NCBI GenBank assembly: GCA_033557465.1
Contig: CM066043.1
Coordinates: 109,730,278 to 109,794,277 of the forward strand
Reading direction: 5' to 3'
From: Ichthyophis bannanicus
Taxonomy: Eukaryota > Chordata > Amphibia > Gymnophiona > Ichthyophiidae
DNA length: 64,000 nt
Shown: positions 1 to 11,479 of the stretch, piece by piece
Numbering within the stretch: the first letter of the stretch is position 1
Layout of the letters: every line of letters begins with the position of its first letter
Translations under genes and position numbers: made by a program
The notes under the pieces: model-generated
The model's database searches: none
What the model was told of the DNA's origin: nothing
What the model saw: only the letters and a program-made list of their open reading frames with translations

Positions 1-488
1 GTTTTTAGACCTGTTAAGGATAAGTGGAGTACGTATTGTAGAAGGGATTCTACCGGGCAAGAAAAAGGGTCAGTGTCCTTTGAGGAGCACCAGAGGGCAA
101 ACCTATGCCACTTGAAGGCATAAGATCGCCTGGTGGAATCTTTACATGATGCAAGGACATCTTTGACCACCTGTAGTAGGTCGAGGTCAGCAAGCACTAG
201 TCCCTCAGCAGCCATGCTGTCAGGTGTAAGGAGTGAAGATTGGGATGGAGGAGCATCCCCTGGGTCCTGAGAGAGGAGTTTGGGCGCATATCCCAGGCTG
301 GGAGATTGAGTCTGCGCAAGACAAAGCAGCAGAGGAAACCACGGTTGACTGGGCCAAAAGGGGGCTATGAGAATCATCAAGCCCTTGTCGGCCTGTAGCA
401 TGAAAAGTATTTTGGGCATCAAGGGGATGGGTGGGAATGCATAGAGCAGTGCCTGTCCCCAATGTAGAAGGAAGGCGTCTGGGGCCTG
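1..488 (-). pseudogene. DIRS copy 1: end of methylase-like domain and start of tyrosine recombinase
   Basis: Read on the minus strand, about 480 down to 220 gives the methylase-like stretch of DIRS pol (a YAFPPIPL-type motif followed by an IAP-x-W box). About 180 down to 100 gives the RRSYAFKW motif that opens the YR domain in the other copies. Frameshifts separate the parts. The catalytic half of YR is outside the window. Identification rests on alignment by eye with 56580-57000. Confidence 0.7.
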
Positions 489-927
489 TGTATTACTAAT
501 TAAAGATTTATATGGATTTTTGGATCAGCAAAGGATATTGTACTTTATCTGAGCCAACTTGCTCCAGAGATGAGAGATTTTTGCACATCTAGCCTGGGGA
601 GTGTTAAGAGATCAGAGAGGGAGACAGAATTCTTCCCTTGGCCTTTGAACAATTCTCTTGGACAGGATAAGAATTCATCAATTATAATGTAAAAGCTTTG
701 AGATGCTTTTGGGTGTCTCCCTTGACAGAGACCCATTAATGATAACAAAAGAACACTTAGGCCATGGAGGATGTGTCCTTTGAGCATTCTCAGATGTCTG
801 ACCATGTCTGACTGTGTAAGTTTGAGCTTCTAACACCAAGGGGGGTAATCAAAAGCCTGCCCGGAAACCGAAGCAAAAAAGGTGGATGGGGTGGAGAGAA
901 GCTCATGGGTGAGAGCTGGCTGCAACA

Positions 928-933
928 TATAAG
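928..933 (+). promoter_or_regulatory. TATA-like box of the solo LTR
   Basis: TATAAG lies 275-280 bp upstream of the LTR's polyadenylation signal, a reasonable U3/R layout. It is a position-based guess with no transcript evidence. Confidence 0.35.
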
Positions 934-1207
934 TACAGAGAATATCCAGAACAGATAGAGCGTAGATCTGCTTGGCCAAGCATGAAGTATCCTAGACTGT
1001 CATCAGTTCCTCTCGCTGAGCGCTCCCAGCTGATGTGTAAAGGGCTTATGACAAGTTTGGTGAAGTATATTCTTTGTACATAGCTGCATTCTCTCATAAT
1101 TCTTTCAGTACTGTAATTAAGTGTGCATTCTAGTTATCTTTTCTAACTACTCATGTGTAACTAAGAGAATTACTTGTCTTTCTAAATGTTTCCTTACTTT
1201 GTTTGTA

Positions 1208-1213
1208 AATAAA
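1208..1213 (+). terminator. Polyadenylation signal of the solo LTR
   Basis: AATAAA sits 46 bp before the LTR end on the plus strand, where an R/U5 polyadenylation signal is expected. Confidence 0.6.
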
Positions 1214-1264
1214 CTGCACGTCTTCATTACAAGGTGTTAGCCTTTGTTGAAGTAAGACAGCCTG

Positions 1265-3006
1265 TCAGTGCAGTGATGGACTGGAACAGAAGAGTGAAAG
1301 CTGTGTGTTTTGCGGAGTGGCAAAAAGATCTATGAGTGAGGTTCCACACATCTGGAAGATCCAACCAGCCGTCTCCTGATGCAAAGTCCATTCGTGTGAA
1401 CGAAGGATATGGCTTAGCTTGTCCACAAGGACATTGAGTTAACCCGGGAGGTACACCGCTCTGAGGTGAATGCAGTGCGAGATGGCAAAGGACCACAGGT
1501 GAAACGCTTCCTCACAAAGGGAAAAGGACCACGTCCCCCTCTGTTTGTTCATGTAGAACATGGCAACTTGGTGGTCTGTCCTGACTAGAATAGGTTGCCC
1601 CGAAAGTTGGGGTTGAAAAACTCGAAGAGCATTTGTCAGTGCTCGTAGCTCTAACGGGTTGATCTGTAGTGCAGATTCCTGTGGTGTCCAGAGTCCCTGT
1701 GTCATCAGGTTGTTCATATGTGCCCCACAACCCAGCTTCGAAGCATCCATTGCCAGGGTGCATCGAGATGAAGGCATCTAAAACGTTGAATCGACAAGTA
1801 GGTTTTGTGGACACCACCACCACTGAAGGGACCTAATCAGTTGAGGGGTGATGTGGATCTTGTCTCTGAGACACCCCTTTGCTTGCATCTATTGAGAAGA
1901 CAGAGTCCATTGCACTTGTTGCATGTGTAATCGAGCATAGGGGACGACATGGACCATGGAGGCCATGTGTCCTAATAACTTTAGCATCTCTCGACCTGTT
2001 ACTCGGCTTTGCTTTTGCACCCCCTTTGCCAGCTTGATGAGACGAAATATACCAAAATCACCAAACTATCCCTTAGAAATTCATTTAAAATTATATTTTT
2101 TTGTCGGAATGCGCCAGAGGAGGCGCATTCCGACAAAAAATATAACCTTAAATGAATTTCTAAGGGATAGTTTGGTGATTTTGGTATATTTTGATTGCAA
2201 TTTATTGCCAAACAAAGGGGTTATTTTTGATCAGCTTGATGAGACGGGCACAGAGATCCGGTGGAAGCAAAGCTCAGGCCTGTTCAGTGTCTAAGAGCAC
2301 TCTGATGAACTCCAGTCATTGGGATGTAGCGAGGTGAGTCTTTGGGAAGTTTATGACAAAGCCCAAGTGTTGGAGCACCGTGATAGTGTGGTGAAGGGAA
2401 AGTCTTACCTCTTGAGGGGAGTCTCCCCTGATCAGCTAGTCATCTAAGTAAGGGAAGACGAATACCCCCAAGGGGTGTAGGTAGGCAGCGACTACTGCCA
2501 TGCATTTTCTGAAGACTCTTGGGGCAGAGACTAGACAGAAGGGAAGAACCCGGTATTGATAATGGTTTCTGTGAAACATGAAGCGCAGATACAGTCTATG
2601 CGAGAGATGAATCAGTAAATGCATGTATGCCTCTTTTAAATCTAGAAAACATAGCCAATTGTTTCTCTGGAGGTATGGTAGAAGAGTTCCTAGAGAAATC
2701 ATTTTGAATTTTTCTCAGACCATGAACTTTAGGTCTCTGAGATCCAAGATGGGCCTGAATCCTCCTGTTTTCTTTGGAATGAGAAAATATGGAGAGTAGA
2801 AGCATATTCTTTCTTGAGAAGAAGGAACTCTTTCTATGGCACCCTGGGACAACAGCATGGTCAGCTCTTCTTTTAAGAGAATGCTTTGAAGGGGTTACAT
2901 GGGATAATCCCCTGTGCAGCTGGTCAGTGGTAAGGTTTCGAAGTGAAGCTGATAACCCCTTTGGACAATCTGAAGTGTCCACTGCTCTGATGTTATAAGG
3001 TGCCAC
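1265..3006 (-). pseudogene. DIRS copy 1 reverse transcriptase / RNase H / methylase-like region
   Basis: The open segments lie in different frames. Segment 2596-3006 covers the RT fingers (a SKENR-type start leading into the KF-x-M region). Segment 2436-2702 covers the RT palm, with LDLKEAY and an intact FPYLDD catalytic box near its 3' end. Segment 1439-1777 covers RNase H, with LAMDAS, NPLELRA and RTDHQVAMFY, homologous to the RNase H of copy A. Segment 1227-1496 begins the methylase-like part. The hairpin insertion at 2045-2232 cuts the stretch between palm and RNase H. Multiple frameshifts make it non-functional. Confidence 0.8.
2045..2232. mobile_element. 188-bp hairpin insertion with 14-bp target duplication
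   Basis: The sequence AGCTTGATGAGACG occurs on both sides, at 2031-2044 and 2233-2246. Between them, 2045-2191 forms one long imperfect hairpin with arms of about 70 bp. The perfect inner stem reads TGTCGGAATGCGCC and its complement around an AGAG loop near 2115-2118. About 40 bp of non-palindromic, T-rich sequence follows before the right duplication. The target is the DIRS RT/RNase H region, which is continuous once the insertion is removed. A 14-bp duplication points to LINE-type target-primed insertion; the element family is not recognised. Confidence 0.75.
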
Positions 3007-3091
3007 CTGTGAGCATATTGACAGTCTTCTGGCTATTTTGAGGCATTGGGGACCCTCCAGGGACAGATTGGCAATGCTCTAAAGGAAGGAG

Positions 3092-4855
3092 TCAAAAAAC
3101 AGATGCAGACTGTCGTTGTTCGGCTGGTTGAGGCTTAGGAGCCTTGGGCTTCTTGGGTTGGCGAGGGCCCTGTCGTTTCTGCTGAAGATGTTGAGGCTGA
3201 TAGGCAGCAGAAGGCAGGTAAGAAGGATAGTATCTCTTCTTTTTAGAATAGAAAGATTTCTTGGGAAGAGCCTTCCTCTTGGATGGGTTAGCTGTTTTCC
3301 AGGAAAGATGTTTTAGGGTGAGATCATCTGTCTCAATCTCCCCTGCTTTTTCCCTCCAATTCTTGCCAAAAAGGTTTTCTCCAGTACATGGGATATTGGC
3401 TAGTTTATCTTGGACCCATTCTTCGAGATCTGATGTCTGCAACCAGGCCATTCTGTGAGCCCCAATGAAGACTGCTGAAGCCCTGCTTATTGATTTGAAG
3501 GCATCAAAAGAGGCCCTGGTAAGAAACTTAGAAGTTATCTGGCTCCTTTTAATGAGTGTCTGGAATACACTCCTCTTATCCTCAGGAAGCAGGGGAATGA
3601 AAGTGTCCAGATCTCTGGTGATATCCTTCAGAAACATGCCCATGTACAGCATGGAAGAGTTTATTATGCAGACCAACATGCATGCTTGGAAACACTGACG
3701 CCCAAAGGCATCGAGTGTCCTGGAGTCTCTTCCAGGTGGCATGGATGAATGGTTCTTAGAACTCTTTATTCAGCGCATTGCTGATTCCACCACCATCAAG
3801 TGATGGAGGAGCTAAGGTTTTGGAAGCGGGGGCATTCTGGTATTCGGTACATGGTATCAAACCTCTTACTGACAGGCGGAACTGTGAGCGGGGCTTACCA
3901 CATGCGGAGCATAAGATTCTGTAGGATCCTATGCACCGGTAATGTAGCTGCCTCCTTAGGCGTGGGAGGGTATTGGAGTATCTCCAATTCTTCTGCCCTC
4001 TGTTCCTTTTCCGAGGCTACTATGATGGTGAGCCCTGCTTCCATTTCACGGATGATGTCCTGAAAGGGCATATTTTCTGGTGGGGACCGACTCCATTCCT
4101 GAGGCAGCGAAGGGTCCGAAGGGATGTCTGGAAGTTCTCAGTAATCAAGTGATCCGTCTTCAGAATCTGAAGAGCTGGATTCAGAATCTGGTAAGAAGTA
4201 TCAAAAGTCTTGGTTTCGACCTCGATGCTTTATGGACGGAGAAGGTCGTTGCTGATACCGATGCTCGGAGGTATCAGAACCGAGAGCCATGTCAGTTTGA
4301 GTCTGTTGAATACTGAGATTCTCAGTCAGTTCCAACAAAGGTATCACCCTCAGATCGAGAGCTGGCATCCAACAAAGGTATCACCCTCAGTTCGAGAGCT
4401 GGCATCGGGGCTAGTACACCTGGCTGTAGGCTCGGTGCCAAAGTCTGCACTCTTGGAGCTCTTGATGTTATTGGTACCCAGGCTGCCAGGAGTGCTGCCA
4501 AACTCCTCTCGAGAGGCAGCATGCGCTGGTCTAGGGAAATGGCCAATGTCTGGGTGGAATCTCCCACGGGGCTCTGAGCCACCGTCCCAGAACATGCAAC
4601 CAGTAGCTCGCTGGAGGTTGATTCCTTGGGAGCATCCCAGAGCCCCTCTTGTGCTTTGGAGGACAGATGCTTCCGCAGAGCTGTCGGTCTGCATCGGAAG
4701 CACCTCTAGGGGAGTCATGATGCTTATATGCTGGGATTTCTCCCTGGTCTCAGTATCAGTCTTCAATGCCGATGACCTGGGAGCGGCCAGAGACTTTGAC
4801 TTACTTTTATGTTTAGACTTTGGAGTAATCTGAGACCCATGAGAGGAAGTTGTAT
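3092..4855 (-). pseudogene. DIRS copy 1 gag-like ORF (broken)
   Basis: The C-terminal 216 residues are open at 3092-3742. They carry the PGRDSRTLDAFGR motif found in copies 3 and A, then CTGENLFGK, and a K/R/Q/P-rich basic tail. The N-terminal half (3743-4855) is detectable only as scattered short frames homologous to copy A, and the zinc-knuckle region is missing. By analogy with DIRS elements this would be the nucleocapsid-like structural protein. The break at about 4855 is where similarity to copy A stops. Confidence 0.7.
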
Positions 4856-5239
4856 CATGACTATATGTAAGTACTGAAATCTTTTTGACATCCAGTTAGA
4901 AGAAATAAAAACATATTAACAAGTTGTAAACTGCACCTTATAGAGTGACATAATGGCATGTTTCCCCTTTTTACATCTGTAGACTTGGAGTGTGGTATAT
5001 ACAGGGTTTAAATTAATAATTGGGGGGGAATATATAGAGTATTTGTGGGGGGAAGGGTCTGGGAAGGCTGTATCTGTAAATCCTGTGTAATGCTGGAAGT
5101 GTCAGGAAGTATTTGTAAATGTGGGGCATGAGAATATACACCTATGGGGGAGATTTGGGGGAGTGTGGGGTGGAAGGCAGATATGTGTATGAGGAAAATG
5201 AATGTTAAGAGTGTGTGTGTGCGTGCGCGTTGGGTAGGG
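4856..5239. other. Unassigned spacer
   Basis: AT-rich, then G-rich and TG-rich sequence between the truncated DIRS and the next LINE. It includes a short GT/GC-rich run near 5211-5230. I see no coding potential or recognisable repeat. Confidence 0.5.
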
Positions 5240-5280
5240 TTCTGTGTCTGGAGTTTTCCTGTTTCCTTGATTCTTCTTCC

Positions 5281-6036
5281 CCCTGCCTTATTCTTGGTGG
5301 CCGATATTCATGTTGATAACCCGACTCCTATGCTTCTAAACTCCTTTCCCTTACTTCCTCATTTAACCTCCAGATCTTCTCTTCTGCCCACCCTCAACAG
5401 CATGGCCATTGCCTTTATCTTGTTTTCTTCTCTAATTGTTCCCCCTCTAATTTCTGTACCTCAGTTCTGCCCTTAACTGACCATCATCTGCTTAGCTTCA
5501 CTCTTCATCTTTCCCCACCTCATTCTCGCCCAGTCTCCTCTTACCATTTTAGGAATCTTCATTCTTTCGATCCATTGGCTCTCTCCACTATAGTCTCATC
5601 ACCTCTCTCCTCCTTTTTGCCTTCTAACTCTGTTGATGAAGCTATAGTTTCCTATAATACTGCTCTCTCCTCTGCTCTGGATACTCTTGCTCTGCCTATC
5701 CTTCATCCTGTGAAATGCACTATACCTCAGCCCTGGCTGTCTTCAACTACCCGCTATCTTCGTTCCTGTGCCCGCTCAGTTAAGCGCATTTGGCTCAAAT
5801 CCCACTCTCTTTCTGCCTTTCTTCACTTCATGCTTGCTTCCTTCCAATCCGCCATTGCTCTCATCAAGCAAAACTACTATGTCCATCTAACTAACTCTCT
5901 TGCCTCTGACCCCCATCGTCTCTTCTCTACTCTCAACTGTCTCCTCAAGGCACCTCCGCCTCTGACCCCTCCTTCTCTTTCTGCCCAAACCCTAACTGAC
6001 CATTCCCATGACAAAGTCCACAAGATTACACTCTAA
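5281..6036 (+). pseudogene. L2-like endonuclease C-terminus and linker
   Basis: Near 5290-5320 a degraded GDFN-type box is followed by HVDNP. NCSPSNF and LTDHHLLSFTL follow near 5435-5500; the latter is the C-terminal D-H motif of the AP-like endonuclease of L2 LINEs. The linker is open from 5575 to 6036 (153 aa) with basic RSCARSVKR-type sequence. Frame changes separate the parts. Confidence 0.65.
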
Positions 6037-6472
6037 TTCCCCTCAAGGTCATCTTAAACCCTCTTTCCCCTCTTCAATACCAACTTTTCCCTTCAATCTA
6101 TGTTACCCTTTCTTCCTTTTCTGAAATCTCCAAAGAGGAAACCTCTCATCTTCTTTCCTCCTCTAAATTTCTACCTGTTCCTCTGATCCTATCCCCATCC
6201 TGTCTCCTTTCCATTTTCTCCTCTGTCATCCCTTCCATCACACACATTCTCAACCTATGGTTCTCCAACACTACCTTCTCTGCAGCCTTCAAGCATGCTC
6301 TGGTCACACCTCTCCTCAAAAAACCTTCACTTGACCCTACTTGTCCCTCAATTGACCTATCTCCCTTCTTCCCTTCATTTCCAAAATTCCTGACTGTGCA
6401 GTTCTCCGTCATTGCCTTGAATTTCTCTCCTCTCAAACCCTCCTTGATACACTTCAGTCTGGCTTTCATCCC

Positions 6473-7190
6473 TTGTATTCTACTGAAATAGCCCTTGCCA
6501 AAGTCTCCAACAACTTGTTCCTGGCTAAATCCAAAGGTCTTTACTCAGTCCTCATTCATCTTGACTTTTCTACTGCTATTGACACTGTTGACCACCACCT
6601 TCTCCTCAATATATTGACCTCACTTGGTTTTAGAGGCTCTGTAATCTCCTGGCTCTCTTCTAATCTCTCCCAGTGCTCCTTCAATGTCTGTTCTGGTGGT
6701 TCCTCCTCTACTGCTATCCCTCTCTCAGTTTGTGTACCCCAAGGGTCTGTTCTAGGCCCTCTCCTTTTCTCTCTCCACACCCAGTACCTTGGTGTTCTCA
6801 TTTCCTCCCATGGTTTTTAATATAATTTTTAGGCTGATGACTCCCAAATCTATCTATCTCTCTACACCTGATATTTCTCCTACACTCCAAGCCCATATAT
6901 CTGCCTGCCTATCTGACATCACTGCCTGGATGTCTCACTGCCATCTGAAATTGAACATGGCTAAAACTGAACTTTTTTTCCCTTTAAACCCTCTTCCCCC
7001 CTTCCTCCTTTCTCAATGTGTTGATAACATTCCTCTGCTTCCTGTTTCCTCAGCCCGTAACCTTGGGGTCATCTTTGACTCCTCCCTCTCCTTCTCACAT
7101 ATCCAACAAATAGCAAAAACCTGTCGTTTCTTTCTCTATAATATTAACAAAATGTATCCTTTTCTTTCTGAACACACTACTAAACACTAA
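6473..7190 (+). pseudogene. L2-like reverse transcriptase (broken)
   Basis: LDFSTAIDTVDHHLL (RT motif A, with TAID replacing the usual KAFD) and the PQGSVLGPLLF box are in the 6473-6820 frame. The ADDSQIYLS catalytic box follows in another frame near 6834-6860, after a stop at about 6820. The segment 6789-7190 carries the thumb motif NLGVIFDSSLSF. The catalytic aspartates survive, but the frame does not. Confidence 0.75.
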
Positions 7191-8507
7191 ACACTTATCC
7201 ACTCTTTAATCACCTCTCACTTAGATTATTGCAACCTCCTCCTTGCTGATCTCCCTCCGAGTCATCTTTCTCCCCTTCAGTCTGTTCAAAAGCTGCTGCG
7301 TAGCTAATCTTCCATAAGTCCAATTATACTCATATAACCCCTCTTCTTAAATCACTTCATTGGCTTCCCTTCCATTTCCATATCCAATACAAACTTCTAC
7401 TTCTGACCTATAAATGCATTCATTCTGTTGCTTCTCACTACCTTTCTTCTCTCCTCTCTCCCTACATCCCTCCTTGTGAACTCCGCTCTTCCTCTGGCTT
7501 TCTCTTCTTTATGCTCTTCTCTTCCACTACCAATGCCAGACTTCTATCCTTTCAACTTGCTGCTCCTTATGCCTGGAACAAACTATCTGTATCTTGATGG
7601 CAGGTTTCATCTCTCCCCATTTTCAAATCCATGCTAAACAGGCCATTTTTGGATCGTAATCCTTTGTTCCTCTTCTGTCTCCTTACTGTACGTATTGTAC
7701 CCTCGTTCTCATCTATTGTACTGTCCTGATTAGATTGTAAGCTCTGATGAGCATGGACCGTCTTATTATATGTCTGTACAGCACTGCATATGCCTTGTAG
7801 CGCTATATGATTAATAGCAGTAGTAGCACTTTCCTCATTGCTCCCTCTTCATCCTTAATCTTAATATGACAAGTCAGTTCAGAATGGATAACATTTACAT
7901 TTGATCAAATCTACATCTAAAATAATAGTAGAATATCCATTTCAAAATTAAAAGAAATTAAATTAAATAAAATTCTAGAGTTAAAATATTCTTCCCCCTA
8001 TTTCCCTCCCTCTCAGTCTTCTCATAATCCCCTCCCTGATATTTATGTATTTATTTATTTAGCTGTTTTTATATACAGCCTTTCACCAGGTCAAAGCATG
8101 TATATGAAACAGAGAACCATCAATAGACTACATTGAAACAATCTGACTATATACAGCATGCAATTGAATAAGAGGTTCAATTAACTATACGCATATCTAC
8201 AATTTTCAGGGTGCTTCAGTTGCAGGAGTTGGTTAGAACTATCTACAGTGAATGTCGGATATGTAGGGTGGGTGTCACTGTGGGAAAGACTGGGAGAGGT
8301 GAGGAAGGGGTGCTAGAGATTATGTGGTGGGGCTGAAATGCTCACAGAAGAGGTGGCTCTTTAGGTGTTTCCGGAAAGTGGTTAGGTCGGTGATGTTTCC
8401 TAGCAGATCCGGTAGTGTGTTTCAAATTGATGGTGCATAGAGTTGGAAGGCTCAACCACAAGCTTGCTGTTTATATGTAGTTCTGGCATGGGGAATGATA
8501 AGGGTGT

Positions 8508-9713
8508 TCATTGTAGATGTTTGTCTTGTTCTAACATGTGGGGGGGGGTTGTGAGTGTGAATGGGGGGTGGGAGTGTATGGCTTCGTGAGTCAGGAGGAA
8601 AGTTTTGTACTTTGTACGATTGGGTAGGGGTAACCAGTGGAGTTGTTCGAGGATGGGTGTAATGTGGTCTTGTCTTGTAGCTCCTTGGAGGATACGCACT
8701 GTTGCGTGTAGTGCAGTCCAGAGAGGATCTAGGGTGGATTGCAGAAGGCCCTGGTAGATAGAGTTGCAATAGTCGAGATGTGGGAGAATTAAGGCTTGGA
8801 GTGCTGAGTGGAAGCCTGGAGGTTCGAGAAGTGGCCAGAGGCGTTGTAGGATCTTTGCTTTGTAGTGTATTGCTTTGGTGGTTTTGCTTATATGAGTTTT
8901 GAAGGAGAGGTATTGATCGAGGGTGATGCCAAGGTACTTCACTTTTGTTTGGACCTTTACTTGTGCATTGTTCAGGGTGAGGTGGTTGGTGGTGAGAAAG
9001 TGTTGTCTTTTGTTATGAATGGGGCTTCCACTTTTTTATAGTTGATTGATAGGTTGTTGTTTCTTAGCCAGTTGGAAGCATCAGCAAAACATTCTTGATG
9101 AGTGAAGTAGGATGGGTGCTTCATGTTGAAGGTGCTATATATCATGATGTCAACTGCGTAGACGTGGAAGTGGAGGATGTGGGACCTGACGATTGAGCAG
9201 AAGGGTTGAAGGTAGATGTTGAAAAAGAGTGCTGAGAGGGTGGATCCAAGGGGTACTCCTTGTGTTTGGTGATATGGGGTGGAAGTGTTTGTGCTGATTT
9301 TTATCTGCTGGTGCCTGTTGGCTATGTAGGATTTGAACCACTGGAGAAATGGGCTTTGGATTCCAATGAGCTGAAGACATTGAAGGAGAATATTTTAGTT
9401 AACAGTGTCAAAAGCTGCAGAAATATCCAGGAAGATGAGTAGGAATCCTTGAGTGGTGTTCTGTATACCTTTTATTAGGGTGTTGACAAGGGGGGATCAT
9501 TAGGGTTTCTATTCAAGGCAGAGGGCGGAAATCATGTTGCTGTGGGTCAAGGAGGTTGCTTCTGTCGATATGATCCTGGAGTTGTTGTTGAATGGCTTTT
9601 TCTATGAGTTTGGCAGTAAAGGGAAGGCTGGCTATTGGCCTATAGGAGGTTGGATCTGTAGGGTTCAGGTCAGGTTTCTTCAGTGTGGGTCGTATTTTCA
9701 GGCTTTCGGGCAT
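8508..9713 (-). pseudogene. L2-like reverse transcriptase fragments
   Basis: Segment 9513-9713 encodes the RT fingers, with SYRPIASLPF and a KLIEKAIQQQLQ stretch. Segment 8508-8942 encodes the thumb and C-terminal domain, with KYLGITLDQYLSF and LPHLDYCNSIYQG followed by LEQLHWLPL. The palm between them is not in a continuous frame. Confidence 0.75.
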
Positions 9714-10183
9714 TATACTCTGTTGGAGTGCTGACTAGGCGATTTTGGTGAGTACTGGGTTGAGTTCCTTTTTTAGCTGCCTTGATTCATGCAACCGGGT
9801 ATGGGTCGAGGGGTGAGGTTGTTGTGTTGAGTGATAAAATAATGTTTTCAATATGTTCTTCGCTGATGCTATCAAAGGAGGACCATGGGTTCGTGTGGGA
9901 GATTCAATTGGTGGGAGGGTAGGGGGGCCGGTTCTGGTTGGGGGTGAAACTGCTTGTAGTGGGTTGCTAGTTGTTGGGGGGCGATTGTGATGTCTTGGTT
10001 GTCAATAGCTGGTGCTTTTGTCAGTCACTTGATGATGTCAAAGAGTTCTCTTGGATGATTTATTGAAGAGTTGAGCAGCTTTGTGTGGTATTCACATTTT
10101 GCCTGGTTTGTTGCAGTACGATAGTCATTTTGTAGTCTTAGACAGTTAAGTTTGTCTTCATTGCGCATTGTTTTCCGCCATTT

Positions 10184-10735
10184 CTATTCAAATTTACGTA
10201 GCTGTGTTTTGAATATTCGGAGGGATGGAGTGTACCATGAGGGTCTTGAGCATTTCCTGTGCGAGTGTGGTGGGGCAGCTATCGTGGTGGCTGCTTTTTC
10301 AATGGTGCGGTTCCAGTTTTCAACAAGTATGTTAGAGTCACTTGAGTCACTTTGTAGCTTAGGAAGGGCGTCTTCTAGGAAGATTTCTTTGTTGAACTGT
10401 TTGTAATGTCTTCTTGCTGGTTGCTGAGTTGGGGGGGGGGGGGCATCGGGGTTGGCAAGAGGAAGGGAGAAGTTGATTAATTTGAGGTCAGACCAGGGTA
10501 CCAATTGGGTTTGTGTTGTTTGGGGGGGGCCTACTTGAGCTGTATGGTTGCTGACAAAGATTAAGTTAAGTATGTTGCCCTTTTCATGCGTGGAAATCAG
10601 CATGATCTGACTGAGGTCCTTGGCTGTCATAGTTTCCAGGAACGAGAAGGCACGTTTTGGTTGTATTGATGGGAGGCTGAAGCCTCCTAGGATGATGAGG
10701 ACTTTGTTTTTGGTGGTCGTCAAGTACTTTATCAA
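10184..10735 (-). pseudogene. L2-like endonuclease C-terminus and linker
   Basis: The segment begins with VLIILGGFSLPSI, corresponding to the GDFN box of AP-like endonucleases with Asp replaced by Gly. It continues to VPWSDLKLINFSLPL, equivalent to the terminal S-D-H box with His lost. Both catalytic positions look damaged. A proline-rich linker follows and contains a C-run (the plus-strand G-run near 10430-10443). Confidence 0.6.
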
Positions 10736-11479
10736 GGAAATTGGATAGGTCGGTGGAGATTGTGGTTGGTGTTCTGTACATGAGGTAAATGGCTAAATGT
10801 TTGTTATGGAAAGGAAGTCAGTTTCTCTTGTGCTCTCTGTTGAGTGGTATAAGAATTTGAGGTTTCTTTTGTATATGATCATTACTCCTCTGCTTCTTTG
10901 TTGTGATCGTGAGCAGTGGAAGAGGGTGTAATCATCTGGTGTAAGTTGGTTCAGGAGAACATTGTCTGTTTCTGCAATCCATGTCTCCGTTATGCATAGT
11001 ATGTCGAGGTGTTGGACTGTAAGTGGGAGATTTTGTTTCCGATGGAGTGGAAAGTTGATAAGTGCACAGTTCAGTGTGTGTATGAATGGTACATGATTTG
11101 GGAGGTTGGTATGTGTATGAGGCGTAGTGGGTTTCAGAATGGTGTGTTGGTATGGGATGTATGTTAGTTGGTGAAAGGGGGAGCTATACCATAGTTGTAG
11201 TGTGACGTGTGTATGATAGCTGTGGACCGAGGTAAATCATTAGGTATATGGGCAGAATGACTGAAGGGAGTCGTGGACAGCATGCTTTGTGTTTTCTTTC
11301 CATTTGTCGGTTTTGAAGAAGACCTCTGAGGTTAGGGTTTTTGTTGCCACTTATGCAGTGTTGATTCTCTGGCGCCCGTGCGTTTGATAGTCAGTCACTG
11401 CAGCTTGGGCCAGTCCTCGCCCCAGTCCATGCCTAAGGGCCACGCCAAAGGACCCTCTGGCGAGGCCCTCAGGCACTGG

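Larger units (their letters stand above)
489..1259 (+). mobile_element. Solo LTR (771 bp) inserted in DIRS copy 1
   Basis: The insertion begins TGTATTAC and ends GTAAGACA, giving a TG...CA element with imperfect terminal inverted repeats. The 5-bp sequence GCCTG flanks it at 484-488 and 1260-1264. Removing the insertion and one GCCTG restores alignment with the DIRS copy at about 56950-57000. An AATAAA near the 3' side and a TATA-like box fix plus orientation. No internal retroviral coding region is present, so this is a recombined single LTR. A 5-bp duplication suits Ty3/gypsy and several ERV groups; the family is not identified. Confidence 0.85.
1..4855 (-). mobile_element. DIRS-like retrotransposon, copy 1 (partial)
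   Basis: A minus-strand tyrosine-recombinase retrotransposon. From high to low coordinate it reads gag-like, RT, RNase H, methylase-like domain and the start of the tyrosine recombinase (YR). The rest of YR and the 3' terminus lie left of the window. Order and sequence match the complete copy at 55175-60767. Homology stops near 4855, inside gag, so the 5' end is lost. A solo LTR (489-1259) and a hairpin element (2045-2232) interrupt it. All reading frames are broken, so this is an old, dead copy. Confidence 0.85.
5240..7827 (+). mobile_element. L2-like LINE, 5' truncated
   Basis: A plus-strand non-LTR retrotransposon that starts within the endonuclease domain. It runs through RT and ends with the characteristic L2-type tail, where TGTAGCGCTATA is followed by a TAATAGCAGTAGTAG repeat at 7797-7827. 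The order endonuclease, linker, RT, C-terminal domain, 3' tail is intact, but stops and frameshifts are numerous. It belongs to a different subfamily from the other L2-like copies in the window. Confidence 0.8.
8041..11340 (-). mobile_element. L2-like LINE, second subfamily, near full length
   Basis: The 3' end is at low coordinate: TTTATTTATTTAGCTG followed by a TATATACAGCC box is the complement of the L2-type A/T-rich tail. Going up the coordinates come the C-terminal domain, RT fragments, linker and endonuclease pieces. The same subfamily is found at 29931-31665. Many stops and frameshifts show that it is inactive. The 5' boundary is uncertain; the tandem repeats at 11480-11835 may be its promoter region. 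Confidence 0.75.

Noticed and set aside
2045..2191. Hairpin as a transcription terminator or microRNA gene
   Set aside because: The flanking 14-bp duplications show that it is an insertion, and no transcript evidence exists.
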